Position numbers and translations under genes: made by a program. From DATKQJ01 sp035534295 (GTDB lineage: Bacteria; Chloroflexota; Dormibacteria; Dormibacterales; Dormibacteraceae), in NCBI GenBank assembly GCA_035534295.1, contig DATLSE010000030.1:1-64000 (forward strand): a DNA stretch of 64,000 bases, in the 5' to 3' direction. Every line of letters begins with the position of its first letter. The first letter of the stretch is position 1. Under the pieces are notes generated by a model that saw only the letters and a program-made list of their open reading frames with translations, was not told where the DNA came from and searched no databases. Positions 51,743 through 60,207 of the stretch are shown piece after piece.

Positions 51743-52826
51743 GCGCTGCGGGTAGTTGCACCGTGACGCAGAGCCCGCCAGCCGGCCGGGGGGCGAGGGT
51801 GAGGGTTCCGTCATGTGCCTGGGTGATGCTTTTGACGATTGCCAGGCCGAGACCGACACCTGGGTGGTCGGCGCGTACGCGTTCGGTGCCGCGAAGAAAC
51901 GGCTCGACAAGCGTGGAGACTAACTGTGGGGTGAGCTTCTCGCCGGTGTTCTCGACCGTGAGCAGCACGCTCGTGGGGTGAAGGCTGGTCGTGACCCACA
52001 CGGTTCCCTGTTCTGGCAGGTTGTGGATGATGGCATTGTGCACGAGGTTCGTGGTCAACTGCAGCAGGAGCGCGTGTGAGCCGATGGTGTGGGCGATGTT
52101 GCCTGAGGTCTCGATGCTGACGCCGCGTGCTTCTGCGAAGGGGAGAAGCGTTTCAGTGGCCTCTTCCGCTATGAGTGATAGGTCAGTGTGTTCTCGGTTG
52201 ACCGACCGTTGATCGGTGCGGCTGAGCAGGAGCAACGCCTCCGTGAGGTCGATCGCTCGGGTATTGATGGCGTGGAGGCGGTCGACGAGTTCGCCGGTGT
52301 CGCGGTTTGGATCGTTGCGGGCGACTTCGAGCAGCGTCTGCGTGATCGCCAGCGGGGTGCGTAGTTCGTGGGAGGCGTTGGCTGCGAATCTCTGCTGTTC
52401 GGCGACGTGTGCTTCAAGTTGCGCGAGCATGGTGTCAAAGGTGTCGGCGAGTTCGCGGAACTCGTCTTTGCGGCCCTCCAACCTGATCCGGTGGGAGAGC
52501 GAGCCGTTCGCGGCCATTCGGGTAGCGTCCGTGATGCGGGTAAGCGGGGCGAGCACACGGCCGGCGAGAATCCATCCTCCCAGGAGACCGAATGCCAGCA
52601 GGAACGCCAGCGCCCCGGCGGCCGAGGTAGCGATAGAGCGCAGGAGGTGGGAGCGGATCAGCGGGCCAGCGGGGCTCATTCCCACATTGGGCAGGTATCG
52701 CAGGACGATCGCCCACACGATGGCGAACAACAGGACACCTGCGAGCATCAGGAACCCGGCGTAACTGAGGGTGAGTTTAAGCCGAACGCTCAAACCTGGC
52801 TGCCTATCCACGACCTCCTCAATCAC
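51711..52826 (-). CDS. sensor histidine kinase
   Basis: A 371-residue kinase. Two membrane helices (YAGFLMLAGVLLFAIVWAIV and LAFLLAFGLLGGWILAGRVL) flank a short outer loop. A HAMP linker, the H-box ANASHELRTPLAITQTLLEV, N-box NLVHNAIIHNLPEQG, and G-boxes VENTGEKLTP and GVGLGLAIVKSI follow. GTG at 52826 overlaps the response regulator stop. Its last residues (ISIHDHSDR) and stop are encoded by the antisense of a vapB fragment, so the natural C-terminus has been replaced, probably without harm to the catalytic domain. Confidence 0.9.
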   Translation of the reverse strand: MIEEVVDRQPGLSVRLKLTLSYAGFLMLAGVLLFAIVWAIVLRYLPNVGMSPAGPLIRSHLLRSIATSAAGALAFLLAFGLLGGWILAGRVLAPLTRITDATRMAANGSLSHRIRLEGRKDEFRELADTFDTMLAQLEAHVAEQQRFAANASHELRTPLAITQTLLEVARNDPNRDTGELVDRLHAINTRAIDLTEALLLLSRTDQRSVNREHTDLSLIAEEATETLLPFAEARGVSIETSGNIAHTIGSHALLLQLTTNLVHNAIIHNLPEQGTVWVTTSLHPTSVLLTVENTGEKLTPQLVSTLVEPFLRGTERVRADHPGVGLGLAIVKSITQAHDGTLTLAPRPAGGLCVTVQLPAAPISIHDHSDR

Positions 52827-53499
52827 GTCCGGGACCAGGTGCTGTGTCGATGCAGTAGCCGACGCCGGCCACAGTGGAGATGATCCCGGGCTCGCCGAGG
52901 CGTTTGCGCAGCGCAGAGACGGTGATGCGCACAGCGTTGGTGAACGGGTCGGCGTTCCCATCCCACGCTCGCTCTAAGAGTTCTTCGGCGCTGACCACAC
53001 CGCCTTCGGCGGCGACGAGAACTTCGAGCACAGCGAACTGCTTTCGGGTGAGTGCGACGTAGCGGCCGTCGCGGTAGACCTCGCGCCGGAAGGGATCCAG
53101 TCGCAGACCTGCAATCTCCCGCACGGGTGGCCGGTTGTGGGCGCGCCTGCGGTCGAGTGCTCTGAGACGGAGCACGAGTTCCCGGAGTTCGAATGGCTTG
53201 GTGAGGTAGTCGTCGGCGCCGAGTTCGAAGCCTGAGGCCTTGTCGTCGAGCCGGCCGGCAGCGGTGAGCATGATGATCGGCATGCCGCTGCCGGAGGCGA
53301 TGATGCGTTTGGCGACCTCGTCGCCCGAGGGCCCAGGGATGTCGCGGTCGAGAACGGTGATGTCGTAGGCATTGATGCTCAACAGCTCCAGTGCAGAGTC
53401 ACCGTCACCGGCGATGTCGGCGGCGATCGCTTCCAGGCGCAGGCCATCGCGGATGGCTTCTGCCACATAGGGTTCGTCCTCGACGATCGACACCCGCAT
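52819..53499 (-). CDS. OmpR-family response regulator
   Basis: A 226-residue regulator. The receiver begins MRVSIVEDEPYVAEAI, with phospho-acceptor Asp in ITVLDRDIPGPSGDE, IIMLTAAGRLDDKASG and DDYLTKPFELREL. The winged helix has LTRKQFAVLEVLVAAEG and TNAVRITVSALRKRLGEPG, ending AGVGYCID. This is the AfsQ1/VraR-like OmpR pattern seen with MacAB-type exporters in Actinomycetota. The ATG at 53499 faces the divergent lipoprotein gene 115 bases away, so it probably controls that promoter region. Confidence 0.92.
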   Translation of the reverse strand: MRVSIVEDEPYVAEAIRDGLRLEAIAADIAGDGDSALELLSINAYDITVLDRDIPGPSGDEVAKRIIASGSGMPIIMLTAAGRLDDKASGFELGADDYLTKPFELRELVLRLRALDRRRAHNRPPVREIAGLRLDPFRREVYRDGRYVALTRKQFAVLEVLVAAEGGVVSAEELLERAWDGNADPFTNAVRITVSALRKRLGEPGIISTVAGVGYCIDTAPGPGRD

Positions 53500-53614
53500 G
53501 CTCTCAATGCTCCCGGCCGGAGCATATCGTCCGCATATCGAAAACCACATACGTGCTGGCAACACCACGCTGTCTTTGCTGGGGGCATGACCTACAGCGA
53601 ACCAGCACAAGCGC

Positions 53615-54148
53615 ATGAGTAGAACCCTTGGGGCTCGGGCTACCCTTGCCGCGCTCGCGATGGTCGCCCTGATCAGCGCGTGCGGTTCGAACGCACCCGC
53701 AGCGACCGGCTCCGACAGCGGCGCCGCCGCCCATGTTGCGCAGGCGGTGAAGTTCTCCCAGTGCATGCGCGCCAACGGCGTCCCCAACTTCCCGGACCCG
53801 GACGCGTCGGGCTCGCTCACCCTCGATGGGGTAGTAAACGGCTCGTCGCTGGACCCCAACTCCGCGACGTTCCAGCAGGCCCTCAGCGCTTGTAAGAACC
53901 TGGAGCCAGCGGGGTTCATGGGCAACACGAGGACCGCCCAGCAGCAGGACGCTGCCCTCAAGTTTGCCCAGTGCATGCGCGACAACGGCGTGCCGGACTT
54001 CCCAGATCCCACCGCTGATGGGCCTCTAATCGACACCACGCGAATCCCATCCATGGCCGGCAAGAACCCTCGGAGCGATCCGGGATTTAACGCGGCGCAG
54101 CAGAAGTGCCGCGGCTTCGCGTCGGCGGCGGGGGTGAGTGGCCCGTGA
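53615..54148 (+). CDS. lipoprotein with duplicated CMRxNGVPxFPDP motif
   Basis: A 177-residue secreted lipoprotein: signal peptide with lipobox LISAC (modified Cys at about residue 23) and an Ala/Ser-rich linker. The same motif occurs twice, FSQCMRANGVPNFPDP and FAQCMRDNGVPDFPDP, about 65 residues apart, each with a partner cysteine further on (SACKNLEP, QQKCRGFA), so two homologous disulfide-bonded units are likely. Such proteins accompany HlyD/MacB exporters in Actinomycetota; their task is unknown. The stop overlaps the next start by TGATG. Confidence 0.8.
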   Translation: MSRTLGARATLAALAMVALISACGSNAPAATGSDSGAAAHVAQAVKFSQCMRANGVPNFPDPDASGSLTLDGVVNGSSLDPNSATFQQALSACKNLEPAGFMGNTRTAQQQDAALKFAQCMRDNGVPDFPDPTADGPLIDTTRIPSMAGKNPRSDPGFNAAQQKCRGFASAAGVSGP

Positions 54149-55302
54149 TGCGGAAGACGTGGGTGTGGGCAGGAGCGGCCGTCCTGGTTGCCGTGATCGC
54201 GACCGCGGGCCTGGGAGTCATGTCCAGGGCGAAGCAGGCGACCTCGGCCGCACAGGCGCCGCTGCCGAACACGGCGAAGGTGCAAATGGGGAGGCTCTCG
54301 GCCGTGGTCTCCGTGAGTGGGACCCTAACCTACTCGGCGCAATCGGACGGTTCGCCGTATTCCGTGATCAACCAGGCCCAGGGGACGTACACCAAGCTGC
54401 CTGCCCTTGGCCAGGTGATCTCTCAGGGTCAGGTGCTCTACCGGGTGAACGATAGCCCGGTGGTGTTGTTGTATGGCTCGACACCTGCCTACCGGACCCT
54501 TTTCGCCGGCGCGACTGGCGCCGACGTGGCTGAACTCAATGCGGACCTAGTCGCGCTGGGCTACGCCACCTCGACTCAGCTCAGCCCAACCTCCGCCTCC
54601 TTCTGGTCTGCCACCGCCACGGCCGTGGAGAAGCTCCAGGCTGCTCTTGGGGTACCCCAGACCGGGGCGCTGACTCTGGGCGATGCGGTGTTCGAACCCG
54701 CCCCGGTGCGGGTGACGACCATGATGGCCCAGTTGGGGGGTGACACCCAGACAGGTCAGACGGTGATGCAGGCCACCTCGACCACTCGGATCGTGCAGGT
54801 GGCGGTGGACGCCTCGCAGCAGGCCGAGGTGGCGGTCGGGGATACGGTGACCATTACCCTGCCCAACAACAAGACCACTCCGGGCGTCGTCTCCTCGATA
54901 GGGGCGGTCGCCACCTGCCCATCGAGCTCTGCGTCGGGCAGGTCGAGCTCCAGCTCCGCGGCCCTGGGAACCGATAACTGTTCGTCGGGCAGCTCGGGGA
55001 ACACCGCACCGACCGTCAACGTGGACGTCACCCCCTCGGGCCCGGCTGCCACGGGAACGTGGGACCAGGCCCCGGTGCAGGTCGGTATCACCACCGCCAG
55101 CGTGCCCAGCGCGCTGGTGGTGCCAGTGACCGCGCTACTGGCCCAGTCCCAGGGTGGCTACGCGGTCGAGGTCGTAACCGCGGGGGGGAGCCACCACCTC
55201 GTGCCGGTCTCGCTTGGACTCTTTGACGACGCCAGCGGGGTGGTGCAGGTCAGCGGCTCGGGGCTGGCCGCCGGCCAGACAGTGGTGGTCCCGACGACAT
55301 GA
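54148..55302 (+). CDS. periplasmic adaptor-like protein with peptidoglycan-binding domain
   Basis: A 384-residue membrane-anchored protein, the MacA-like partner of the ABC exporter. After the anchor (TWVWAGAAVLVAVIATAGLG) comes a beta-rich part (SAVVSVSGTLTYSAQSDG, PALGQVISQGQVLYRVNDSP), then a helical peptidoglycan-binding-1 like region (GADVAELNADLVALGYATST, AVEKLQAALGVPQTGALTLG), and a membrane-proximal beta domain with a Ser-rich insert (GRSSSSSAALG). It replaces the coiled-coil of Gram-negative MacA. It overlaps the ATPase start by four bases. Confidence 0.85.
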   Translation: MRKTWVWAGAAVLVAVIATAGLGVMSRAKQATSAAQAPLPNTAKVQMGRLSAVVSVSGTLTYSAQSDGSPYSVINQAQGTYTKLPALGQVISQGQVLYRVNDSPVVLLYGSTPAYRTLFAGATGADVAELNADLVALGYATSTQLSPTSASFWSATATAVEKLQAALGVPQTGALTLGDAVFEPAPVRVTTMMAQLGGDTQTGQTVMQATSTTRIVQVAVDASQQAEVAVGDTVTITLPNNKTTPGVVSSIGAVATCPSSSASGRSSSSSAALGTDNCSSGSSGNTAPTVNVDVTPSGPAATGTWDQAPVQVGITTASVPSALVVPVTALLAQSQGGYAVEVVTAGGSHHLVPVSLGLFDDASGVVQVSGSGLAAGQTVVVPTT

Positions 55303-56138
55303 CCTCCGCCCTGCCGCCGGTTACCGACGCCTACGCCATCGTGGCGGACAACGGCGTCGCCATCGGCGGCGCAGGGGCACCGGTGCTGGATGTGGACGAC
55401 GTGACCAAGAGCTATCCCGGCGAGCCGCCCGTCCACGCCCTGCGCGGGGTGAATCTCACCATTGGCCAGGGGGAACTGGTCGCGCTCGTCGGCCCGTCGG
55501 GATCAGGCAAGACCACCTTGCTGCAGCTGATGGGGACCCTCGACCGGCCCACCAGCGGCCGGGTGGGGATCACCGGGCTGGACGTCGCCACCATGGCAGA
55601 CGACGACGTGGCCTACCTCCGGGCCACCCGTATCGGCTTCATCTTCCAACAGTTCTTCCTGGCCGAACACGCCACCGTTTTGGACAACGTCGCTGATGGT
55701 CTCCTCTATGCCGGCATCCCCCTCAAGCAGCGCCGCCAGCGCGCGCTCGACGCCCTGGATCTAGTTGGCCTCGCCCAGCGCCCCCAGGCCCGTCCCAACC
55801 AACTCTCGGGCGGACAACGGCAACGGGTCGCCATCGCCCGAGCCCTGGTCGGCCAGCCCGCGATCGTGCTCGCTGACGAGCCGACCGGGAACCTCGACCA
55901 GGCGACCGGACAGTCCATTCTGGCCTTAATCGACCACCTCCACCGGGCCGGCTCGACCATCGTGGTCATCACCCACGACCACCTCATCGCCCAGCGGATG
56001 CCTCGCAAAGTCGAGATCCTGGACGGCCTCATCGTGGCCGACAGCGGCCCCGCCTCGGGGTCCGACCGGCGGCTCCGCCCATTCTCCCCCTTGGCCCAAC
56101 CTCCTATCTCAGAACCCCAGGGCCTGGACCCGTTATGA
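55299..56138 (+). CDS. ABC transporter ATP-binding protein, MacB/LolD type
   Basis: A 279-residue ATPase. Walker A is VGPSGSGKTTLLQLMG, the Q-loop GFIFQQFFLAEHATVLDN, signature LSGGQRQRVAIARAL, Walker B IVLADEPTGNLDQATG and the switch histidine in VVITHDHLIAQR. The type matches MacB and LolD ATPases that drive FtsX-like permeases. An N-terminal stretch of 30 residues and a Pro-rich tail are extra. It sits between the adaptor and permease genes with four-base overlaps on both sides. Confidence 0.93.
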   Translation: MTSALPPVTDAYAIVADNGVAIGGAGAPVLDVDDVTKSYPGEPPVHALRGVNLTIGQGELVALVGPSGSGKTTLLQLMGTLDRPTSGRVGITGLDVATMADDDVAYLRATRIGFIFQQFFLAEHATVLDNVADGLLYAGIPLKQRRQRALDALDLVGLAQRPQARPNQLSGGQRQRVAIARALVGQPAIVLADEPTGNLDQATGQSILALIDHLHRAGSTIVVITHDHLIAQRMPRKVEILDGLIVADSGPASGSDRRLRPFSPLAQPPISEPQGLDPL

Positions 56139-57340
56139 CCGGCGCGCCCCTGCGGCGGAGGCGGTTGCACCTGTCCGATCTGGCCCGGCTCTCGACGGTT
56201 GGACTGCGCACCCGCAAGTTGCGCGCCGGGCTGTCCGCGCTCGGTATCGCTATCGGTGTGGCCGCCATCGTCTCCGTACTCGGCCTGTCCGCCTCATCCG
56301 AGGCCGGCCTGCTCAACGAGATCAACCAACTCGGCACCAACCTGCTCACCGTCAGCAACGGGCAGAGCTTCACTGGCCGCACCGCGGAGTTGCCTACCAC
56401 GGCGCCCGCCATGATCGGGCGTATCAGCGGTGTGCAGCAGGTGCAGACCACCGGGGCGGTCAGCGGCGCCTACGCCTACCGCAACCCCTACATCCCTTCC
56501 AGTAACACCAACGCCCTTACCGTCCAAGCCGCATCTCTCGACCTACTCTCGGTGGTCGCCACCAGCGTCGCCCAGGGCCGCTACCTCAACGCGGCCACCG
56601 CCCAAGAACCCGTCGCCGTACTCGGCGCGGCTGCCGCGCAGCGGCTCGGGATCGACCGCATCTACCCCGGCGAGCGGATCTGGGTCGGCGGTCAATGGTT
56701 CTACGTCGCAGGCATTCTCAGACCGACAGTGCTGGTCGCCGCCATCGACTCCTCCGTCCTGGTCGGCTACCCCGCGGCAGAGAAGTACCTGGGCTTTGAC
56801 GCCCATCCCTCCACTATCTACTTGCGGGCTCAGAACGAACGGGTAAACGCCGTCGATGACCTTCTAGCTGAAGCCGCCAACCCTGAGAACCCAAGCGGGG
56901 TCAACGTCAGCCAGCCCTCCTCCGCCCTCGTCGCTCACGCCGAGGCCAAGGGCGCCCTCAACAGCCTGTTCCTGGGCCTCGGCGCAGTCGCCCTCTTGGT
57001 CGGCGCGGTCGGCGTCGCCAACATCATGATCATCTCAGTCCTCGAACGACGTTCCGAGATCGGGCTGCGCCGCGCTTTAGGCGCTACCAAAAGCCATATC
57101 CGCACCCAGTTCCTTTCTGAAGCCATCCTCCTGGGACTGGTTGGCGGCGCCGTCGGCGTTGTGCTCGGGGTCGTATCCACGGCCGCCTACGCCTACACCA
57201 AAGGCTGGGCGACCGTCATCCCGACCAAGGCCTGGGCCGGCGGCTTCGCCGCCTCCCTTGTCATCAGCGCGGTCGCCGGGCTTATGCCCGCACTGCGTGC
57301 CGCCCGCATGTCACCCACTCAAGCCCTGTGGAGCGTGTGA
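56135..57340 (+). CDS. ABC transporter permease, MacB/FtsX type
   Basis: A 401-residue permease. The first helix is in LSALGIAIGVAAIVSVLGLS, a long extracytoplasmic domain follows (residues about 50-265), and three helices end the protein: GLGAVALLVGAVGVANIMII, LGLVGGAVGVVLGVVSTAAY and GGFAASLVISAVAGLMPALR. LERRSEIGLRRALGATKSHI is the conserved coupling segment. With the preceding ATPase it forms a mechanotransmission exporter, likely for peptides, antibiotics or lipoproteins. Confidence 0.92.
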   Translation: MTGAPLRRRRLHLSDLARLSTVGLRTRKLRAGLSALGIAIGVAAIVSVLGLSASSEAGLLNEINQLGTNLLTVSNGQSFTGRTAELPTTAPAMIGRISGVQQVQTTGAVSGAYAYRNPYIPSSNTNALTVQAASLDLLSVVATSVAQGRYLNAATAQEPVAVLGAAAAQRLGIDRIYPGERIWVGGQWFYVAGILRPTVLVAAIDSSVLVGYPAAEKYLGFDAHPSTIYLRAQNERVNAVDDLLAEAANPENPSGVNVSQPSSALVAHAEAKGALNSLFLGLGAVALLVGAVGVANIMIISVLERRSEIGLRRALGATKSHIRTQFLSEAILLGLVGGAVGVVLGVVSTAAYAYTKGWATVIPTKAWAGGFAASLVISAVAGLMPALRAARMSPTQALWSV

Positions 57341-57513
57341 CACCGTGGGATTGGGCCGATGGGTCCGCAACCGTAGCCCAGCCCCGCGCCCCGGACGTGC
57401 CCAGGTATCCGCGGGTCAGGGTGCGGGATCAATTCAACGGCGCAGCGGCTACTTCCAGTAGCCGAGGCGTTTGGTTTTCGCGCGTTGGGTTGATCCGGCC
57501 TCGGCCGGGCGCC

Positions 57514-57539
57514 GCATGCAGTTTGGGTGCGCTGCATGC
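57514..57539. promoter_or_regulatory. inverted repeat upstream of the FitAB-type pair, probable operator
   Basis: GCATGCAG at 57514-57521 and CTGCATGC at 57532-57539 are perfect inverted copies ten bases apart, ending 19 bases before the antitoxin start. FitA/VapB antitoxins bind such repeats to repress their own operon. Confidence 0.6.
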
Positions 57540-57558
57540 AACCTGCTACCCTCGAGCG

Positions 57559-57786
57559 GTGAAGACGATTCAGATTCGGCATGTTCCTGAATCTGTGCAC
57601 CGGGCGCTCACGGCCCGAGCAGCCGCCGCAGGGGTTTCACTATCGGAGTTCGCGCTGGCTGAATTGGAGCGAGTCGCAGATCGGCCACCGGTCGCCGACC
57701 TCTTGGCCCGCGCTCGGACCCGGTCCGGGGGTACGCCAGTCATGGAGATCGTCTCGGCCGTTCGAACTGGACGAGACCGTTCCTAA
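57559..57786 (+). CDS. FitA/VapB-type antitoxin, ribbon-helix-helix
   Basis: A 75-residue antitoxin: VKTIQIRHVPESVHRALTAR is the strand and first helix, AAAAGVSLSEFALAELERVA the second, followed by the toxin-wrapping tail with LARARTRSGGTPV. GTG at 57559 is chosen; the open frame upstream is not conserved. It ends four bases before the toxin start. Confidence 0.88.
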   Translation: MKTIQIRHVPESVHRALTARAAAAGVSLSEFALAELERVADRPPVADLLARARTRSGGTPVMEIVSAVRTGRDRS

Positions 57787-57790
57787 GGCC

Positions 57791-58183
57791 GTGCTGGTTG
57801 TCGATACCTCTGCCGTTCTGGCCGCGCTGATTGGGCAACCACGGCAGTCGGAGCTCAGCGATCGCTTAGCGAGCGACGGTGACTTACACGCGCCGCACCT
57901 GATCGACATCGAGCTGCTGCACGCGCTGCGCCGGCTAACCATGAAGGGCCAGCTCAGCGAAGATCGCGCCGCTGACGCTCGCACCGACTTTGGGGAACTG
58001 TCGCTAGTCCGGTATCCGCATGGCAATCTGGCTGATCGGATCTGGGAGCTCCGCCACAACCTCACGGCGTATGACGCGGCTTACATCGCCCTATCCGAAA
58101 TCCTTGAGGTGCCGCTCATCACCTGCGACGCGGCGCTCGCAAGCGCCCCCGGGCACACGGCTCGAGTGGAGGTGTTCCGATGA
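57791..58183 (+). CDS. vapC: VapC-type PIN-domain toxin
   Basis: A 130-residue PIN-domain ribonuclease. The acidic residues are D in VLVVDTSAVLAALIG, E in APHLIDIELLHALRRLTMKG, D in LTAYDAAYIALSEIL and D in PLITCDAALASAPGH. All four are present. The GTG start at 57791 follows the antitoxin directly. This is the third PIN-type toxin-antitoxin locus in the window, each from a different antitoxin family. Confidence 0.92.
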   Translation: MLVVDTSAVLAALIGQPRQSELSDRLASDGDLHAPHLIDIELLHALRRLTMKGQLSEDRAADARTDFGELSLVRYPHGNLADRIWELRHNLTAYDAAYIALSEILEVPLITCDAALASAPGHTARVEVFR

Positions 58184-58605
58184 GATCTCACGACGGTCGG
58201 ACCAGTGGCGCGCGGACAGGAATGGAGAATCGTGACCCGGCGAGTTCAAGCCGTGAGACCCAATTCTCGGTTTGAACAATTCGGACACGGCGTACAGTGG
58301 GCCTTCGCTTCCGACTGCGACGGCACCACCGGCAGCCGGCCCCGTCTGGTAATCGTTGCGGTCGGGGATCAAGTGCTCGTTGAAGCCGCGCTTGTCGCTC
58401 GGCTCCGCCGCCTGCGAGCGTATGACGCCGGCGATGGCGGCGCGACGCGCCGATCCCCCCTCCGCCGACTTCGACTGCTTCGACGAGGCACTCCGGCTGG
58501 CGCCTGCCTCCGCAGGGGTCCACGGCGCCGACCTGACCGTAAGTGCCAGATGGAGGTCTTGGCCCGGGCCCTCGATGTCTAGTCGAGGACCCGGACCGAT
58601 TGACC
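58184..58605. other. 420-base stretch without a supported gene
   Basis: Open frames on both strands are Arg- and Pro-rich shadows without family resemblance. No RNA or repeat was recognised. It separates the toxin-antitoxin region from the small-protein cluster. Confidence 0.35.
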
Positions 58606-58893
58606 TCAGCGCGCCGAGCTGGCGGAGTTGGTTGTGGTGGTCGCAGGCACCGCGTTGGCCGCAGCCCCGAACCAATGCCAGAAGTTAAAGCCGCCGTAAA
58701 TCAAAAAGAGAAGCAAGAGGACCACGATCACGATGAAGAGGATCAGTCCAGCCGCGCTTCCAGAGGATGACCCGCCGGTTTCCACCATTCCGCCCGCAGA
58801 CGGGCCGTAGTACCGGCTGTACGTGTAGCCTCCTCCGCCCAGCACCGCCAGGAGAAGCAGAACCACCAGCAGAACCAAGAGCAAGGTACCCAT
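58606..58893 (-). CDS. small two-helix membrane protein
   Basis: A 95-residue protein with two strongly hydrophobic helices (MGTLLLVLLVVLLLLAVLGG and LILFIVIVVLLLLFLIYGGF) joined by a Gly/Ser/Tyr loop, and a Thr/Ser/Ala tail. ATG at 58893 follows AAGGAG with six bases between. The N-terminal helix resembles the DUF3309/DUF5670-like tiny hydrophobic proteins often induced by stress. Function unknown. Confidence 0.7.
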   Translation of the reverse strand: MGTLLLVLLVVLLLLAVLGGGGYTYSRYYGPSAGGMVETGGSSSGSAAGLILFIVIVVLLLLFLIYGGFNFWHWFGAAANAVPATTTTNSASSAR

Positions 58894-58992
58894 AACACAC
58901 TCCTTCGGCCATTGCAGGCCTCTGACCGTTGAGGTTGTTTGAGCGGGACAAGGTTCCGCCCAACTAGATTATAGCAGAAGGGTATATCTATG

Positions 58993-59361
58993 CTATAAGG
59001 TTTTGCCGTAAGGAGAGCGATCCGCGCGCGCCTGGCAGGGTACGCAGCGTGTCGCCTCGGGTGCGACGCGCAGGCGCTCAGGATCGATGACGCTTCCGCA
59101 GTCCTCGCACCGCCCGTAGGAGCCCTCTGCAGCGCGCAGCGTCGCCCGCTCCAGCTGCTCGCGCTGCAGAGCCAGCACGGCCAGCACCTCCTGCGACGCC
59201 TCCCGGTCGAGGACCGCCTGGGCCGCGTCGATCGGGTCGGCCTGCGAGTCGGCCAACAGCACCTCCTGGGCCCCGGCCGTCTCCTCCGCCACTTGATCTG
59301 TCAGGAGCTCGATTTCGGTCTTGCTCTGCTCCAGCCGGCGCCGTCCATCTGCGTCAATCAT
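58993..59361 (-). CDS. TraR/DksA-type zinc-finger protein
   Basis: A 122-residue protein with a helical hairpin (LEQSKTEIELLTDQVAEETA) and the C4 zinc finger CEDCGSVIDPERL ... CVPCQAR, as in TraR/DksA proteins that bind the secondary channel of RNA polymerase. The acidic tip between the helices includes DSQADPIDAAQAVLD. ATG at 59361 has GGAGG eight bases upstream. It could tune transcription under starvation, or be one of the many DksA-like proteins of unknown function. It stands divergent from the next small acidic protein. Confidence 0.88.
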   Translation of the reverse strand: MIDADGRRRLEQSKTEIELLTDQVAEETAGAQEVLLADSQADPIDAAQAVLDREASQEVLAVLALQREQLERATLRAAEGSYGRCEDCGSVIDPERLRVAPEATRCVPCQARADRSPYGKTL

Positions 59362-59450
59362 GCCCGTCCTCCATAAGTAAATGTGAGGCTTATACTATCA
59401 GCTTAGGGGTTCGCAATCAGCAGTAAACAAATTGCCTGGAGGTATTGACG

Positions 59451-59642
59451 ATGCCAACGCCAGATCTGCCCGTTGGTCCGAGCGACCACGAAAGGCTTGG
59501 CGCCGACTCCGGCGAGAAGCGCGGAGAGGGAGAGCAATTAGAGCGCGACATGGATGAGTTGAGACGGGAGCAGAAGCTGAGGCAGGTCGAGGAGGAGGAG
59601 AACCCGGGCTCCGACCCACTCAACTCGCCGGCGTCGATTTAG
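59451..59642 (+). CDS. small acidic coiled-coil protein
   Basis: A 63-residue, highly charged protein; the central part (RGEGEQLERDMDELRREQKL) is a predicted coiled coil, and both ends are Pro/Ser/Asp-rich. ATG at 59451 follows GGAGG with eight bases between, a strong site which argues that this is a real gene despite its size. No family is recognised. It runs divergent from the DksA-like gene. Confidence 0.6.
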   Translation: MPTPDLPVGPSDHERLGADSGEKRGEGEQLERDMDELRREQKLRQVEEEENPGSDPLNSPASI

Positions 59643-59675
59643 TAGTCAAGGAGACCGAGCCCGCCCGACCCCTGG

Positions 59676-60119
59676 TCAATCCTCTCGCTCGGCCTCGGCC
59701 AGCTTGGCCAGGAGTTCAGCCCGCCGCCGGCGCCAGAAGTCGATACGAGCCTGAAAGCGGGCCAGCTCCTGACGTAGCAGGACGGCATCGGTATCGCCGA
59801 CCTCGTGGCGCGCCACCGCCTCATTCATCTCCGGCAGGCGCTCGGAGAGAGCGGCGAGGAGCGAGGCCTTGGCCTGGAGCAACTCGGTGTAGACGTTGAA
59901 CCAGTGCTCGGCGTCGTCCAGGTGCTGAGATTGTGGATCCTCGTCGGGGAAGATCCGCTCCGCATCCCCGATCTTCTCCGCCGCCACGCGGGCTGCCTCG
60001 CCGGCCGCCTGCGAACCGCTCTCGACGGAAGCGGACAGAACACGCAAGCGCCGGACTCCCCCGGAGTCGCCCCGCCGACCCGAAGGTACTGTGTTGTCCT
60101 CGCCGCGCAGCTGTCCCAT
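59676..60119 (-). CDS. hypothetical coiled-coil protein
   Basis: A 147-residue protein with a basic N-terminus and two helical stretches: AEHWFNVYTELLQAKASLLA and then VLLRQELARFQARIDFWRRR with RAELLAKLAEAERED. The outline suggests a helical hairpin. ATG at 60119 follows a GGGGG tract. No family is recognised. It is separated from the next small membrane gene by a strong hairpin at 60160-60187. Confidence 0.65.
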   Translation of the reverse strand: MGQLRGEDNTVPSGRRGDSGGVRRLRVLSASVESGSQAAGEAARVAAEKIGDAERIFPDEDPQSQHLDDAEHWFNVYTELLQAKASLLAALSERLPEMNEAVARHEVGDTDAVLLRQELARFQARIDFWRRRRAELLAKLAEAERED

Positions 60120-60159
60120 TGCACCCCCTGAAATTCGCCCTATACCCGAGCGTTAAGGG

Positions 60160-60187
60160 GGCGGGCGTGGGTTGCCCCACGCCCGCC
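60160..60187. terminator. perfect 12-bp hairpin, possible terminator
   Basis: GGCGGGCGTGGG and CCCACGCCCGCC pair fully around the loop TTGC. It lies 20 bases beyond the 3' end of the small membrane protein gene read on minus. There is no T tract on either strand, so it is not a classical intrinsic terminator; it may halt polymerase by itself, protect an mRNA 3' end or act as a protein site. Confidence 0.5.
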
Positions 60188-60207
60188 TGAAAGCCCCGAG
60201 CTCCCTC

